Positions 25,673-34,651 of a stretch of DNA of 64,000 nucleotides are shown in pieces. Positions within the stretch are counted from its first letter, which is position 1; each line of letters starts with the position of its first letter. The notes beneath the pieces were generated by a model. The model was not told the DNA's origin. It did no database searches and saw nothing but the letters and a program-made list of their open reading frames with translations. A program made the translations under genes and the position numbers. Location: the NCBI GenBank assembly GCA_963770535.1, contig CAVYPZ010000003.1, forward strand, positions 3,162,001 to 3,226,000, read 5' to 3'. The DNA comes from RYN-230 sp963770535. Its GTDB lineage: Bacteria > Actinomycetota > Actinomycetes > Streptosporangiales > Streptosporangiaceae.

Positions 25673-27511
25673 CCAGCGGGGCTTCGCCCCAGCCCAGCGA
25701 GCCATGTCTGGGGGCTGAGGTGAGCGAAAGGGCTCCGGCCGGTGCATGACGGTGACACGCTGTGTCCCGTTATGGACCGCCTGTGGCGGTGGTGTGGCCT
25801 TGCGGCCTGTGCCCGACCGGAGCCTGCGATGACGCTACCCCGTTCAGCTGCCGACGTCTTGTCCGGGCATGTGGCATTCGAGGTGGAGTGCATCGACCGG
25901 ATGTACCTCAACGTCTACGTCCCGCAGCTGCAGTATGCGACGGGCCTGGTCAGCTATATCCACCGGCAGCTGGGCATGCCGGTGGCATCCACCGCAGCGC
26001 TGGCCCCGGTCAGCGCGGCGTTCACCAACGCGATACGGGCGTTCGCCGCTGACCGCCAGATCCCCTGGGTGGACTTCGCCAAGGGCCAGCGCAAAGACGA
26101 CGTGGCCCATGAGTACCTGGCTGGTTTCACCGGAACTGAGGGGGTGCTGTTCATCGGCCGCGCGCAGGAGAAGGTCCCGCTGTTCCGGACCCGCAAGCGC
26201 CGCCGGGCCGACGGCAGTTCCTACCCGTGGATCGCCGCGGAGACCGGGGTGGTCAACCAGTTCTACTGCTACTGCGTCGATGAGGACTTCGGCCCGTTCT
26301 TCCTCAAGTTCTGCAGCTACTTCCCGTTCAACGCCAAGCTGTGCATCAACGGCAACGAGTGGGCCAAACGCCAGGCCGCCAAGGCCGGGATCGGCTTCAC
26401 CCCGCTGGACAACGCCTTCGCCGCCGTCGATGACGTGCCCGCCCTGCAGGCGATCTGCCACAGCCTGGGCCCCGCCCAGATCGACGCGCTGCTGCGCAAG
26501 TGGCTCGCACGGCTGCCGCACCCCTTCAGCCCCGGCGACCGGGCTTCGGGCTACCGCTATGACATCTCCATCCTGCAGGCAGAATTCTCGCTGACCCAGA
26601 TGCTCGACAAGCCTGTGTCCGGGCGGATCTTCTTCGAGCAGGTCATCCGCGACAACCTCGACCTCGGCCGGCCCGACCGGATCAGCCTGATCTTCGGCCG
26701 CAGTATCTACCGCGGCCGCAAGAACCACACCCCCGGCACCTTCGCCACCCGCGTGGTCACCGACGGGGTCACTCCCAGCCTGCACGTGCTCTACAAGCAC
26801 ACCCAGATCAAGCAGTACCACAAACTCGGCAAGGCCCTGCGGACCGAGACCACCATCAACCAGACCATGGACTTCGGCCTGGGCAAACGGCTGACCAACC
26901 TGCCCGCGCTGCGGCAGATCGGCTACACCGCCAACCGGCGCCTGCTTGGCGTCCAACGACTCAGCCACGACCCCATCACCGGCGCCGATGCCCTGCACTC
27001 TGCCTGCGACCCGGTCATCCACGGCGACGGCACCCGGACCGCCGGGCTGCGGTTCACCGACCCCCGGGCCCAGGCGCTCCTGCACATCCTGCTGATCTTC
27101 CGGCTGCACCCCGGCGGGTTCCTCAACAAGGACCTCCGCGGCCTGCTCGCCGAATGCCTCGGCCGGCCCTCAGGCACCATCACCCCAGGACAGGCCACCT
27201 ACGACCTTCGGCGCCTGCGTGAGCACGGCCTGATCGAACGGATCCCCCGCACGCACCGCTACCAGGTCACCGACACCGGGCTGCGGCACGCCATGTTCCT
27301 CACCCGCATCCACGACCGCGTCCTGCGCACCGGGCTCGCCGAACTCAGCGGGCCTGCCCCAGCGGCATTACGCCAAGCCGACCGCGCCTACCAGGCCGCC
27401 ATCGACGACCTCACCCAGCGCGCCGGAATCCCGGCCTGACAAGGAACTGCCCCAAAATCACGAAACTTGACTCGATCTCCCCGGCTTCGCCGGACCTAGC
27501 TCGGCTAGAGA
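25673..27511 (+). mobile_element. Unclassified 1.84 kb mobile element inserted in the regulator gene
   Basis: The boundaries come from the interrupted host gene: homology stops after base 25672 and resumes at about 27512. Near both ends is a hairpin of the same form, GGGGC-TTC-GCCCC at 25678-25690 and CCGGC-TTC-GCCGG at 27481-27493. It carries one gene of unknown mechanism. I see no convincing target duplication or long terminal inverted repeat. Two or so codons of the target seem to be lost or altered at the join. Confidence 0.6.
25829..27439 (+). CDS. 536-residue protein of an unclassified mobile element
   Basis: Starts at MTLPRSAADVLSGHVAFEVECIDRMYLNVYVPQLQ. Conserved-looking blocks include FAKGQRKDDVAHEYLAGF, EGVLFIGRAQEKVPLFRTRKRR, FYCYCVDEDFGPFFLKFCSYFPFNAKLCINGNEWAKRQA, YDISILQAEFSLTQMLDKPVSGRIFFEQVIRDNLDLGRPDRISLIFGR and a C-terminal winged-helix (GQATYDLRRLREHGLIERIPRTHRYQVTDTG). 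I recall near relatives as widespread actinobacterial hypothetical proteins. I recognise no DDE, serine, tyrosine or HUH transposase motif. Its presence as sole gene of an insertion suggests it drives the mobility. Confidence 0.7.
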   Translation: MTLPRSAADVLSGHVAFEVECIDRMYLNVYVPQLQYATGLVSYIHRQLGMPVASTAALAPVSAAFTNAIRAFAADRQIPWVDFAKGQRKDDVAHEYLAGFTGTEGVLFIGRAQEKVPLFRTRKRRRADGSSYPWIAAETGVVNQFYCYCVDEDFGPFFLKFCSYFPFNAKLCINGNEWAKRQAAKAGIGFTPLDNAFAAVDDVPALQAICHSLGPAQIDALLRKWLARLPHPFSPGDRASGYRYDISILQAEFSLTQMLDKPVSGRIFFEQVIRDNLDLGRPDRISLIFGRSIYRGRKNHTPGTFATRVVTDGVTPSLHVLYKHTQIKQYHKLGKALRTETTINQTMDFGLGKRLTNLPALRQIGYTANRRLLGVQRLSHDPITGADALHSACDPVIHGDGTRTAGLRFTDPRAQALLHILLIFRLHPGGFLNKDLRGLLAECLGRPSGTITPGQATYDLRRLREHGLIERIPRTHRYQVTDTGLRHAMFLTRIHDRVLRTGLAELSGPAPAALRQADRAYQAAIDDLTQRAGIPA

Positions 27512-28204
27512 TGCAGGGATTAGCGCAGCGCTACCTCGTCCAGGCGCTGACCATGGCCCGCTTCGCTGGCGACGAGGGCCTGGGCGGCGAGATTCTCGCC
27601 GCCATGAGCCACCAGGCCGCCTATGTCGCCCAGCCCGAGCACGCCATCGACATGGCCCTGGCCGCACAACTGCCGGCCGGCGCGCCGGGTTGCCCGTCCT
27701 GGAGACCGAGAGCATCGTCATGGAAGCCCACGGCCACGCGCTGCGGAGCGACGCCGGGTCCTGCTCCCGGGCGCTACGACGTGCCGAGACGGTCTTCAGC
27801 CAGACGACCGGCCGTGACCAGCCCGCATGGCTCGGCTACTTCGACGAGGCCTATTTCGCTGCCAAGATCGCTCACTGCTTCCATGCCCTCGGCCAGGGCA
27901 AGCAGACCGAGCAATACGCCCTGCGATCTCTCGACATGAACCCTCGCTACATCCGCGGCAAGGCTTTCAACACCGCGCTGCTCGCCATCGGATACGCCCT
28001 GCAAGGCGAGCTCGACCAGGCATGCACTCACGGACGCGAGGCGTCGACCTGACCGGCAGCCTGGACTCCGCGCGAGCGACGACCTACGTCCGCAGGCTGC
28101 TCGCCGAACTCGCGCCACACGATCAGGAAGAACAGGTCCGCTGGCTCAGGTCGTATGCCGAGGCGACCTTGCCAGCTCTGCGGCAGCGTGCAGCACGCCG
28201 ATGA
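27512..28204 (+). pseudogene. Regulator 3' part (TPR-like domain), with two further frameshifts
   Basis: GLAQRYLVQALTMARFAGDEGLGGEILAAMSHQAAYVAQPEHAIDMA continues the gene begun at 24983. The frame changes near 27685 (LPVLETESIVMEAHGHALRSD...) and again near 28040 (VDLTGSLDSARATTYVRRLLAELAPHD...). The end at 28204 overlaps the convergent NUDIX gene by 59 bases, as in intact relatives. The regulator is certainly non-functional. Confidence 0.82.
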
Positions 28205-28724
28205 CGGTCGCCGCTCCCAGGATCTCACCGCGCTTGATCATGTCCTGTGCCTCCGCGATGGGCACCCAGCGCACCGCCTCGGCTTCATCGATCTCTGGCT
28301 CTCCGACCAGATCCGCCCCGCGAGCCACGTAGACATCCTGGGGCGCGTCCGCTGACCCAAGCGCGGGCTGGAACGTCAGCAGGAACTCCACCGACCGGGG
28401 CCGCCAGCCGGTCTCCTCCTCCACCTCCCGCACTGCGGCAGCAGCACCGTCCTCACCCGGATCGACATAGCCGCCGGGCACCTCCCAGTCCCACCGATCC
28501 ACGATGAACCTGTGCCGCCAGATCAGCAGCAGCCGCTCCCCCGGCTCATCGAGGACCACGGTCATCACGCAACGCCGCATCCGGAACACGTACTGCTCGA
28601 ACTGCTTCCCATCCGGAAGCTCAACGCTGGCCACCGACAAGCGGACGTGCGGATTCTCATCCACCAGCCGCTCACCATGAATCGTCCACCGCGTCCGCGC
28701 AGACGAAGGAGTCTCGTCGGTCAC
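28146..28724 (-). CDS. NUDIX hydrolase
   Basis: 192 residues. The Nudix box GGYVDPGEDGAAAAVREVEEETGW is complete, following an N-terminal beta region (NPHVRLSVASVELPDGKQFEQYVFRMRRCVMTVVLDE) typical of ADP-ribose/NDP-sugar pyrophosphatase-like enzymes. It removes nucleoside diphosphate-linked groups; the substrate is not evident. It pairs, convergent, with the split regulator gene, an arrangement often seen in actinobacterial integrative elements. Confidence 0.9.
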   Translation of the reverse strand: MTDETPSSARTRWTIHGERLVDENPHVRLSVASVELPDGKQFEQYVFRMRRCVMTVVLDEPGERLLLIWRHRFIVDRWDWEVPGGYVDPGEDGAAAAVREVEEETGWRPRSVEFLLTFQPALGSADAPQDVYVARGADLVGEPEIDEAEAVRWVPIAEAQDMIKRGEILGAATVIGVLHAAAELARSPRHTT

Positions 28725-28986
28725 AAACGGACGCTACCCCGCCCCTGATGCCCGCCGCGCCTCGCCCCATCGAGGTCCAAGAAGTGAGCTCGCAGCGGCC
28801 TGGCCTTGACACGAATGACTCGACAAAGACATGTCCGAACGAGGAGGACGGACCCTTAATCGTTCTGCCGCGAAGCGAACCCAGCCGGGCGCGACGGTTT
28901 ACAGATCCGCGGCTACTAGACTCCGACCTGACGAGATGCCACATGCACAGGACATCCATAGATGTTCCCCTAGATTATTGACCTGC

Positions 28987-30111
28987 TCATGAGGCGCAGT
29001 CCTCGGCATCATCAAGCCGCCGCATCAACAGGCTGGCAAAACCAAGATAATCGAGCGCCCGGCGCTCCTCCAGCTCCTCAAAAGGAGCATGAGCTTTGGG
29101 ATTGCGCACGCCGAGCATCGCACCCTTGAACAGCAATGAGAACCCCTTCTGCTCATCGATCTGCGCTTGGCTCGCGCGCTCGTTGAAAACCAGCTCGGGT
29201 GGATCCCCATCGAAAGCGTCACCCATCAACGGGACACCACCTCGCTCGCTCACCGACAGCTCGCGCACGCGAAGCTCGACCGTCTTGAACGCTTCAAAGA
29301 CCGCTTCCGCGCGTCTGCAGACACTGAATGACGGCCGAGCCGCCTCCTGGATTCTCGGATGCAGGTTGGCGAGCAGATCGCCACCGATCAGCGGGGCCAA
29401 AGTCGCCCGATGAATCGGCTCACCTCGAATGAGCCGTCCATCGCGTGCGAACCAGCCCTGCCGGGCGAGATCCTCACGCAATAGCCGCTCTTGGTCTTTG
29501 TCCGGACCACTATCGAACTCCTGGTCAATCCAGCGTCCAAGGAACTGCCGGAGTATCCGGCGGCTGTTCGAGTCTCCTCCATTGAAGAGAGCAAACAGGT
29601 CGGCAAGTCCCGCGCCATCGTCCCCGAGCGGCGGGATCATTTCCTTCGGTATGCCACCGTCCAGAAGGAACAATTCAAGATAAGGTTCGTCATATGTCGC
29701 CGCAAGGATCCCGGTGATCCGCCGGAAAGTCAGGCGTGTAATCGGCTTGCCGTTATCCTCATCCGGATCTGGCGCCTCTGCCTCATAGACGCGTGAGCGG
29801 GCCCGATCGTGACCGAGCGGCGTCAACTGAAAGTCCCGGAGGTAGTCGAGATAGTTGTTCGCACCCATCGACTGAATGCTGGGGGGCGCCCCGCCACCAC
29901 CCATCCGCATGACGGTGAAACTCAGGAGACCTGCCTCCTTCGCGAGCTCAAGCTCACGGATGAAGGAGCGGCACGCGTCGTCATCGTAGACGGGATACGG
30001 CGAGCTGAGCACCTCCTGCAGCAGCTGCAGACCGCTAGAGAGCGAAGCGCCCAAGCCATCCCGCTCGCAGCGGTCAATCACACGGAGGATCTCCAAGTCG
30101 TCAAAGAACAC
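28987..30111 (-). CDS. TIGR02391/Ymh-type protein with C-terminal HEPN-like domain
   Basis: 374 residues. The last ~130 residues (ARPSFSVCRRAEAVFEAFKTVELRVRELS...LMGDAFDG...QKGFSLLFKGAMLGVRNPKAHAPFEE) match the Hypoth_Ymh/TIGR02391 family. They contain R-N-P-K-A-H, fitting the R-x4-H motif of HEPN ribonucleases. The first ~240 residues are an unassigned sensor-like region. The codon use and GC are lower than the host. These proteins recur in phage-defence islands; a role as RNA-cutting effector is inference. Confidence 0.7.
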   Translation of the reverse strand: MFFDDLEILRVIDRCERDGLGASLSSGLQLLQEVLSSPYPVYDDDACRSFIRELELAKEAGLLSFTVMRMGGGGAPPSIQSMGANNYLDYLRDFQLTPLGHDRARSRVYEAEAPDPDEDNGKPITRLTFRRITGILAATYDEPYLELFLLDGGIPKEMIPPLGDDGAGLADLFALFNGGDSNSRRILRQFLGRWIDQEFDSGPDKDQERLLREDLARQGWFARDGRLIRGEPIHRATLAPLIGGDLLANLHPRIQEAARPSFSVCRRAEAVFEAFKTVELRVRELSVSERGGVPLMGDAFDGDPPELVFNERASQAQIDEQKGFSLLFKGAMLGVRNPKAHAPFEELEERRALDYLGFASLLMRRLDDAEDCAS

Positions 30112-30350
30112 GTATGGAGGCTACCGCTCCCGTCTGTTCTGCCACGTCTCGCTGCTAGGGCACGTGCTCAACCAGTCGGCGGTCGCCAGGGCCAGCCAAC
30201 GGCCGGACGGGCCGAAGTTGCGGCGCCATCGGATTGCCCGTTGCTATCCCGGTCTGCTAGGACTCGGGCGGACTGGTCCGTGCGCCACCACGGCCGTCAC
30301 GGCAAGCCGGTCAGGCCCCGCCGACCCGAATCGCTCCCTAGACTGTCGCC

Positions 30351-30914
30351 GTGCGGGTCACCCACTCCACCGCCATCCACAAGGCCGGCCATGCAGTCAT
30401 GGCCTACCTGCTCCGCAGGGGACCGCTCTTGAGGATTTGCGCCGTTGCGGGGGATGACAACAACGGCTATACGGACTTCCAGCGACCGCGCACGGACTGG
30501 CTTGACTCGGCTACCCCGCTCACTAGGCATGGTCGGCGGTGGCTGTGGGATAACATCGCCATCGCGCTCGCTGGAACAAGGACGCAACTGGCGGGTTACC
30601 CCAATACACAAGACTCGTCCGCTCTGCCTGATTGGCGTAGAGCCTGGGAAGTTGCGATGCGTGCCTGTGAGAACGATTCGGACTGCGCGACCGACTACGC
30701 CAACCGCGCGGCCAGCCGAGTAGATGGGTACCTTGTGCAGCGGAGATATCAGATTCTCGTAAACGCCATAGCTGATGCACTCATGGACGTTGGCACGCTT
30801 ACGGGAAGGCAGGCAAGGGATCTGCTCAGGACCGTCGAATCGAACCCAGCCCGCAACAGTCATCCTGAGTCCGCGAGTGCAGAACGCGTGACCGGTCTCG
30901 GTGCGGATGGCTAG
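30351..30914 (+). CDS. Peptidase M41 (FtsH)-like protein with a mutated zinc motif
   Basis: 187 residues from a GTG. TAIHKAGHAVMAYLLRRG aligns with the FtsH-type HEAGH zinc-binding helix, but the catalytic Glu is Lys (H-K-A-G-H). Both His remain. The following segment, WLWDNIAIALAGTRTQLAGYP, resembles the AGxxAE region of M41 domains, again degenerate. There is no AAA+ domain, so this is a stand-alone domain, probably not an active protease as written. It is divergent from the Ymh-type gene across 240 bases (30112-30350) that would hold both promoters. Confidence 0.6.
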   Translation: MRVTHSTAIHKAGHAVMAYLLRRGPLLRICAVAGDDNNGYTDFQRPRTDWLDSATPLTRHGRRWLWDNIAIALAGTRTQLAGYPNTQDSSALPDWRRAWEVAMRACENDSDCATDYANRAASRVDGYLVQRRYQILVNAIADALMDVGTLTGRQARDLLRTVESNPARNSHPESASAERVTGLGADG

Positions 30915-30917
30915 CGA

Positions 30918-31838
30918 CTACCAATCCCACCTGAACCCTACGACTGCTTGTTCCACATAAGGAAGGAACTGACGAACAGTCCCGTTACGGACAACAACAG
31001 GCTCTTCAATTATCCGTCGGCCATCAAAGTGATCATCCCACGCGCACCACCAAGCATTCTGCGGCACTTTCGAATGGTCAAACTCGATTGCTAAATCGAC
31101 GTTCTCAGAACGAGCGAATGCAGCGCGTCGGACCTCCGTAAGCTGAGCCAAACCCGGAGCAAAGTGGGTTCTATACTCAAGCACCGTAGACTCAGCCTTT
31201 TCGAGCGGTCTGTCCAAAATTATTTCTACACTCGTCAAGCCTCCACCATACTTGAAACTATGCCCAATCTGGCCTCCGTGAATTACTTCGATTCTAGACG
31301 CCTGAGGCTCATGATTAAAAATATAAATATCAACCCCGTCTTCAATTGCCCGAATAGTATGATGCGTACGACGTAGCGTCAGCGAACCGTCCAGACCTAC
31401 CGAATAACGCTCAACTAGGCTGACTGTCCGATGACATTGACGCCGGATCATCTCTCGATGTCGTCGAAGCGTGTGAGAGATGCCAAATTCTACGCCATCC
31501 CGCCCTACAAAGGCAGCCCACAGTCGGCTTTCATCTCCCGAATCCATACAAAACGCAGCTATGAACCAACTGAGCGTTTCAGAAGAAAGTCTCTCACCCG
31601 TAAGGGCTCTTGAGACTCGATCTTTCAGCTGTCGAGCGAGGTGCATCATATCTTCGCTTCGTTCACCACTATCCCATAGGTACTCTTCGATTACCTTGGC
31701 CACCGCTGCCTGACTAAGGTCGCTGTGGTCGCGCGCCACGCGCCTTCGCCACAGCCTGCGGTAGCGGGGATCTGACGTGAGGAACTCCCGAAGCAGTGCT
31801 CCGACTGCCGCACCTCTTGCAGAAGGTTTCGTAGGCAT
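30918..31838 (-). CDS. Unknown protein: N-terminal helical HTH-like domain plus beta-rich C-terminus
   Basis: 306 residues from the ATG at 31838, with AGAGG 7 bases upstream. Residues ~30-105 (YRRLWRRRVARDHSDLSQAAVAKVIEEYLWDSGERSED...LTGERLSSETLSWFIAAFCMDSGDESRLWAAF) look like a regulator-type helical domain found in actinobacterial proteins. The rest is beta-rich (SVGLDGSLTLRRTHHTIRAIEDGVDIYIFNH) and unrecognised. GC is clearly low. It is convergent with the M41-like gene and divergent from the next one. Confidence 0.6.
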   Translation of the reverse strand: MPTKPSARGAAVGALLREFLTSDPRYRRLWRRRVARDHSDLSQAAVAKVIEEYLWDSGERSEDMMHLARQLKDRVSRALTGERLSSETLSWFIAAFCMDSGDESRLWAAFVGRDGVEFGISHTLRRHREMIRRQCHRTVSLVERYSVGLDGSLTLRRTHHTIRAIEDGVDIYIFNHEPQASRIEVIHGGQIGHSFKYGGGLTSVEIILDRPLEKAESTVLEYRTHFAPGLAQLTEVRRAAFARSENVDLAIEFDHSKVPQNAWWCAWDDHFDGRRIIEEPVVVRNGTVRQFLPYVEQAVVGFRWDW

Positions 31839-32057
31839 CAACAACCTCTTTGCTCACCACACGCGTAGCGCACATGTCAGCTTCCGTCGCCCACTGCACG
31901 AAGCCGGGAAGGCGGCGGCCACCTGCGTACATGGACTGTTCCGCCCCCCGTGTCGTCAGCCAGAGCGACATAAGCGCGACAGTCCTGCTATCAGATTGGG
32001 ACTGCTCCGTCGAACCGTCAAGGTGCGTAGACGGAGGTTACACGAAGGAGATTCGCG

Positions 32058-32759
32058 ATGTCCCAAGCGAGTAGCTCAAGCGAGGAGTTTGAGTCCGAGG
32101 TCAAAGAAGGAGCAGACTACGGTGCACCTGGAGACAGGATCGGACACCATGACCATGAGGTCGATGGCGAGAACAAAATCGGGCTCGCAGAGCTCTGCGC
32201 GATGGGGAACGCATACCGCGCCCTAGAGTCCTTGAGTAAGGATGGGCAGAATCGTGCATTCAAGTGGCTCGCCGAAGCGCTCGACGTCCAGGCCTTCCAG
32301 CAGCGCCTACAAGCTGTCGAACCGACACCGCCTAGCATGCAACATCCGACAGCTGCGCCAGTCGGCGGCGGAAGTCAGACAACTCCTCGCGAGTTTATTA
32401 GTCAAAAGAGGCCAGAGTCCCTAGTGGAACGTGTCGCCTGCCTAGCCTTTTATCTCGTCCGCTATCGTGGGATCAATCACTTTAGAACAGCCGATATCGT
32501 CGCTCTAAACACAGAGGCCGCCGCCCACAGATTCGGGAACCCCTCACGGGACGTGGACAACGCGGATCGGCACAATGGTTATCTAGTGTCTGCCGGTAAC
32601 GGCAAGAAGCAGCTAACGGTCCGCGGCGAAGCAGTGGTAGAAGCCCTGCCTGATAGGGAGTCCGTCAGGGCCGCGCTTAAAGAGCATCCACACAAGCCAC
32701 GGCGTTCTTCGGGTACAACCAAGAAAACGCCTACGCAGACCACAGACAACCTTGAATGA
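32058..32759 (+). CDS. Unknown protein, low-GC cargo gene
   Basis: 233 residues. The Ser/Glu-rich N-terminus is followed by a helical stretch (GLAELCAMGNAYRALESLSKDGQNRAFKWLAEALDVQ) and a C-terminal domain (KRPESLVERVACLAFYLVRYRGINHFRTADIVALNTEAAAHRFGNPSRDVDNADRHNGYLVSAGNGKKQLTVRGEAVVEALPDRE). The latter resembles a winged-helix-like domain that I have seen in defence-associated proteins but cannot name. GGAG lies about 10 bases upstream of the ATG. The 290 bases downstream (32760-33050) hold no gene. Confidence 0.6.
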   Translation: MSQASSSSEEFESEVKEGADYGAPGDRIGHHDHEVDGENKIGLAELCAMGNAYRALESLSKDGQNRAFKWLAEALDVQAFQQRLQAVEPTPPSMQHPTAAPVGGGSQTTPREFISQKRPESLVERVACLAFYLVRYRGINHFRTADIVALNTEAAAHRFGNPSRDVDNADRHNGYLVSAGNGKKQLTVRGEAVVEALPDRESVRAALKEHPHKPRRSSGTTKKTPTQTTDNLE

Positions 32760-33052
32760 TGCTCCTCCCCTATCACACTGCGGACAGGAAGGTAGCTACT
32801 GCCAATCAAACGCAGACCCAGAGCACGAACGTCATGATTCGTATCATAGCTGTGCAAACCAGACGAAAAGATCTCGCGTGCCTGTCCATGTCAACCTTAG
32901 GATCACAGCCTCCGAACCGCCTGCAGCCGGATCCATGGTCATGAGCCTGTAGTCCGCCCAGCGAACGGCACACAAGATCCGCCGTTTCGCTGCTGTTTAG
33001 GACTCAGCCATGAGACTATCTTCCGTTGCAGGCTCCTAGAGGGATGGGCGGT

Positions 33053-33811
33053 ATGGCACCACCAATCAAGACCACGATCAGCGACATCGATGCGCTCTTC
33101 AACTTTCTGAAGGGTCAAGTTGGCTGGGTGCCACTGGATCGGGTCCGGAAGACAATCGATTCGAAGTTGTCAGACAATCGGAAGCTCGAGGCTTGCCGCT
33201 ACCTCGGTCTCATCGAGCGAGATGGAACGAACATCAAGCTGTCAGAGTCCGGCCAGGCGTACGCTAATGGTGACGACGCGACACGGACTGGGGTAATGCT
33301 GACGACAGTCAAGAATGTTCCGCTGTACTTCCAGACCGTCGAGTGGATCCACCACAACAAGAAGATCGAGCCGACGAAGACCGACGTGGGGAACTATTGG
33401 CACGACAAGCTCCAGAGCGAGCTCGATGGTGCCAAAGACACAGCTCTCACGGATGCAGTCATTTTCTTCTTCCGCGTCGCCGATGCCGCCGGGCTCGGCA
33501 AGTTCATAGCGCCTGGACGTGGCCGCCCCATCGCTCTACTGCGCTCTGACCTCGAAGCTATCCAGACTGCCGTGACCGCTGCGCCGGTCGTCCCGGAAGA
33601 GGATGGAGCGACGACACCTGCCGCACCGCCGACTCTGGCAGCAGGTCAGCAGCATTCACCGGCTGAGCCCGCTCGGCCTCCATTGAATCTCAAGACATCG
33701 CCGGCTATCCACATAAACCTCGAAATCCACATCGCGGCTGATGCGACGCCCGAGACAGTCGAGGAGATCTTCAAGAACATGCGGAAGTACGTTCTCGACG
33801 ATGGTGGATGA
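33053..33811 (+). CDS. Unknown protein, first gene of a two-gene HEPN module
   Basis: About 252 residues from the ATG at 33053 (alternatives at 33044 and a TTG at 33026). The N-terminal half is helix-turn-helix-like (ISDIDALFNFLKGQVGWVPLDRVRKTIDSKLSDNRKLEACRYLGLIERDGTNIKLSESGQAYA). A Pro/Ala-rich linker leads to a short conserved-looking end, INLEIHIAADATPETVEEIFKNMRKYV. It overlaps the next gene by 11 bases, so the two proteins are probably made together. I propose a sensor or antitoxin role. Confidence 0.6.
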   Translation: MAPPIKTTISDIDALFNFLKGQVGWVPLDRVRKTIDSKLSDNRKLEACRYLGLIERDGTNIKLSESGQAYANGDDATRTGVMLTTVKNVPLYFQTVEWIHHNKKIEPTKTDVGNYWHDKLQSELDGAKDTALTDAVIFFFRVADAAGLGKFIAPGRGRPIALLRSDLEAIQTAVTAAPVVPEEDGATTPAAPPTLAAGQQHSPAEPARPPLNLKTSPAIHINLEIHIAADATPETVEEIFKNMRKYVLDDGG

Positions 33812-34364
33812 CAGCAGCGTCTGGCGACGGCTAACTGCCCTCCGCACCTTCCAGCAACTTCATGAGGCTCCGGTAACTGATCGGGCAACCCAGTCCCCTG
33901 CCGTCGCCCTCAAGTCTTTGAATGATGCTTTGGCAGCCGCGCCGCCCGACTACCGAGACTATTTGGTCGAGGCCGTCACCTGCTACGAGCAAGGCCTGTA
34001 TCGGGCCGCCATTCTGTTGGTCTGGGCAGCAGTAGTGGAGCATCTCTACATTGTTGCGTCGAGTCATGCGAGCGGGATCAATGATCTTGAGGCAGCCAAC
34101 CTCACTCGCTTCGGTAAGTCTAGGATGTATCGGCAGATCAGGAAGAAGGACGACTTTCTGTACCTTGGCGAGGCTAACTGGCTTCTGTTGGCCGAAGATG
34201 CAGGCCTGATGAACCGGAACGCCCGGCAGATGCTTATCGAACGTCTAAATCTTCGCAACAGGTGCGGTCATCCGACCAAGTACAAACCTGGCCGGGAAGA
34301 AACGGTAGTTTTCATCGAAAGCCTTCTCCTGAACATCCTCAGCGGCCAGATGTTGAACTGGTAA
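33801..34364 (+). CDS. HEPN-like protein, candidate RNase effector
   Basis: 187 residues from the ATG at 33801. It is all-helical, with YRDYLVEAVTCYEQGLYRAAILLVWAAVVEHLYIVAS and a late R-N-R-C-G-H-P-T-K-Y block that matches the HEPN R-x4-H motif. HEPN proteins cut RNA in toxin-antitoxin and abortive-infection systems. Its overlap with the preceding gene and its place in a cargo region rich in defence genes suggest a two-component defence or toxin module. Confidence 0.65.
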   Translation: MVDDSSVWRRLTALRTFQQLHEAPVTDRATQSPAVALKSLNDALAAAPPDYRDYLVEAVTCYEQGLYRAAILLVWAAVVEHLYIVASSHASGINDLEAANLTRFGKSRMYRQIRKKDDFLYLGEANWLLLAEDAGLMNRNARQMLIERLNLRNRCGHPTKYKPGREETVVFIESLLLNILSGQMLNW

Positions 34365-34651
34365 GGCGAGGAACAATAGCAATGAATCGGGTTCCGACCC
34401 ATAGGTCGGTGCTTGGGCAAGAAGCAACTAGTGTCGTGTCATCCAACGTTCGCCCTCTCGGTAGCGCGTGGGAGACCCGCCAATGTGGCTGCCGGCACTT
34501 GAGCCAGAGCCTGAATTCTGGCGTCGCCCGTTGCGGCCGGTCGTGTCGCTGAAGCCTGGCGTCACTTGGTTGCGGCGGACACGTCTCGATGATGTCGCCG
34601 CCGACGGTGGGCCGATCGACGATCGCAGCACACAAACTACTGGACCCGCGT
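34365..34651. other. Gene-free gap after the HEPN module
   Basis: About 290 bases between the HEPN gene and the truncated amidohydrolase. The open frames here lack host-like codon bias and start signals. I see no repeat or RNA gene. Confidence 0.4.

Noticed and set aside
25673..27511. IS200/IS605-type element suggested by end hairpins
   Set aside because: No HUH or TnpB motif in the encoded protein, and C/GC-TTC-GC hairpins are common in GC-rich actinomycete DNA; left as unclassified.
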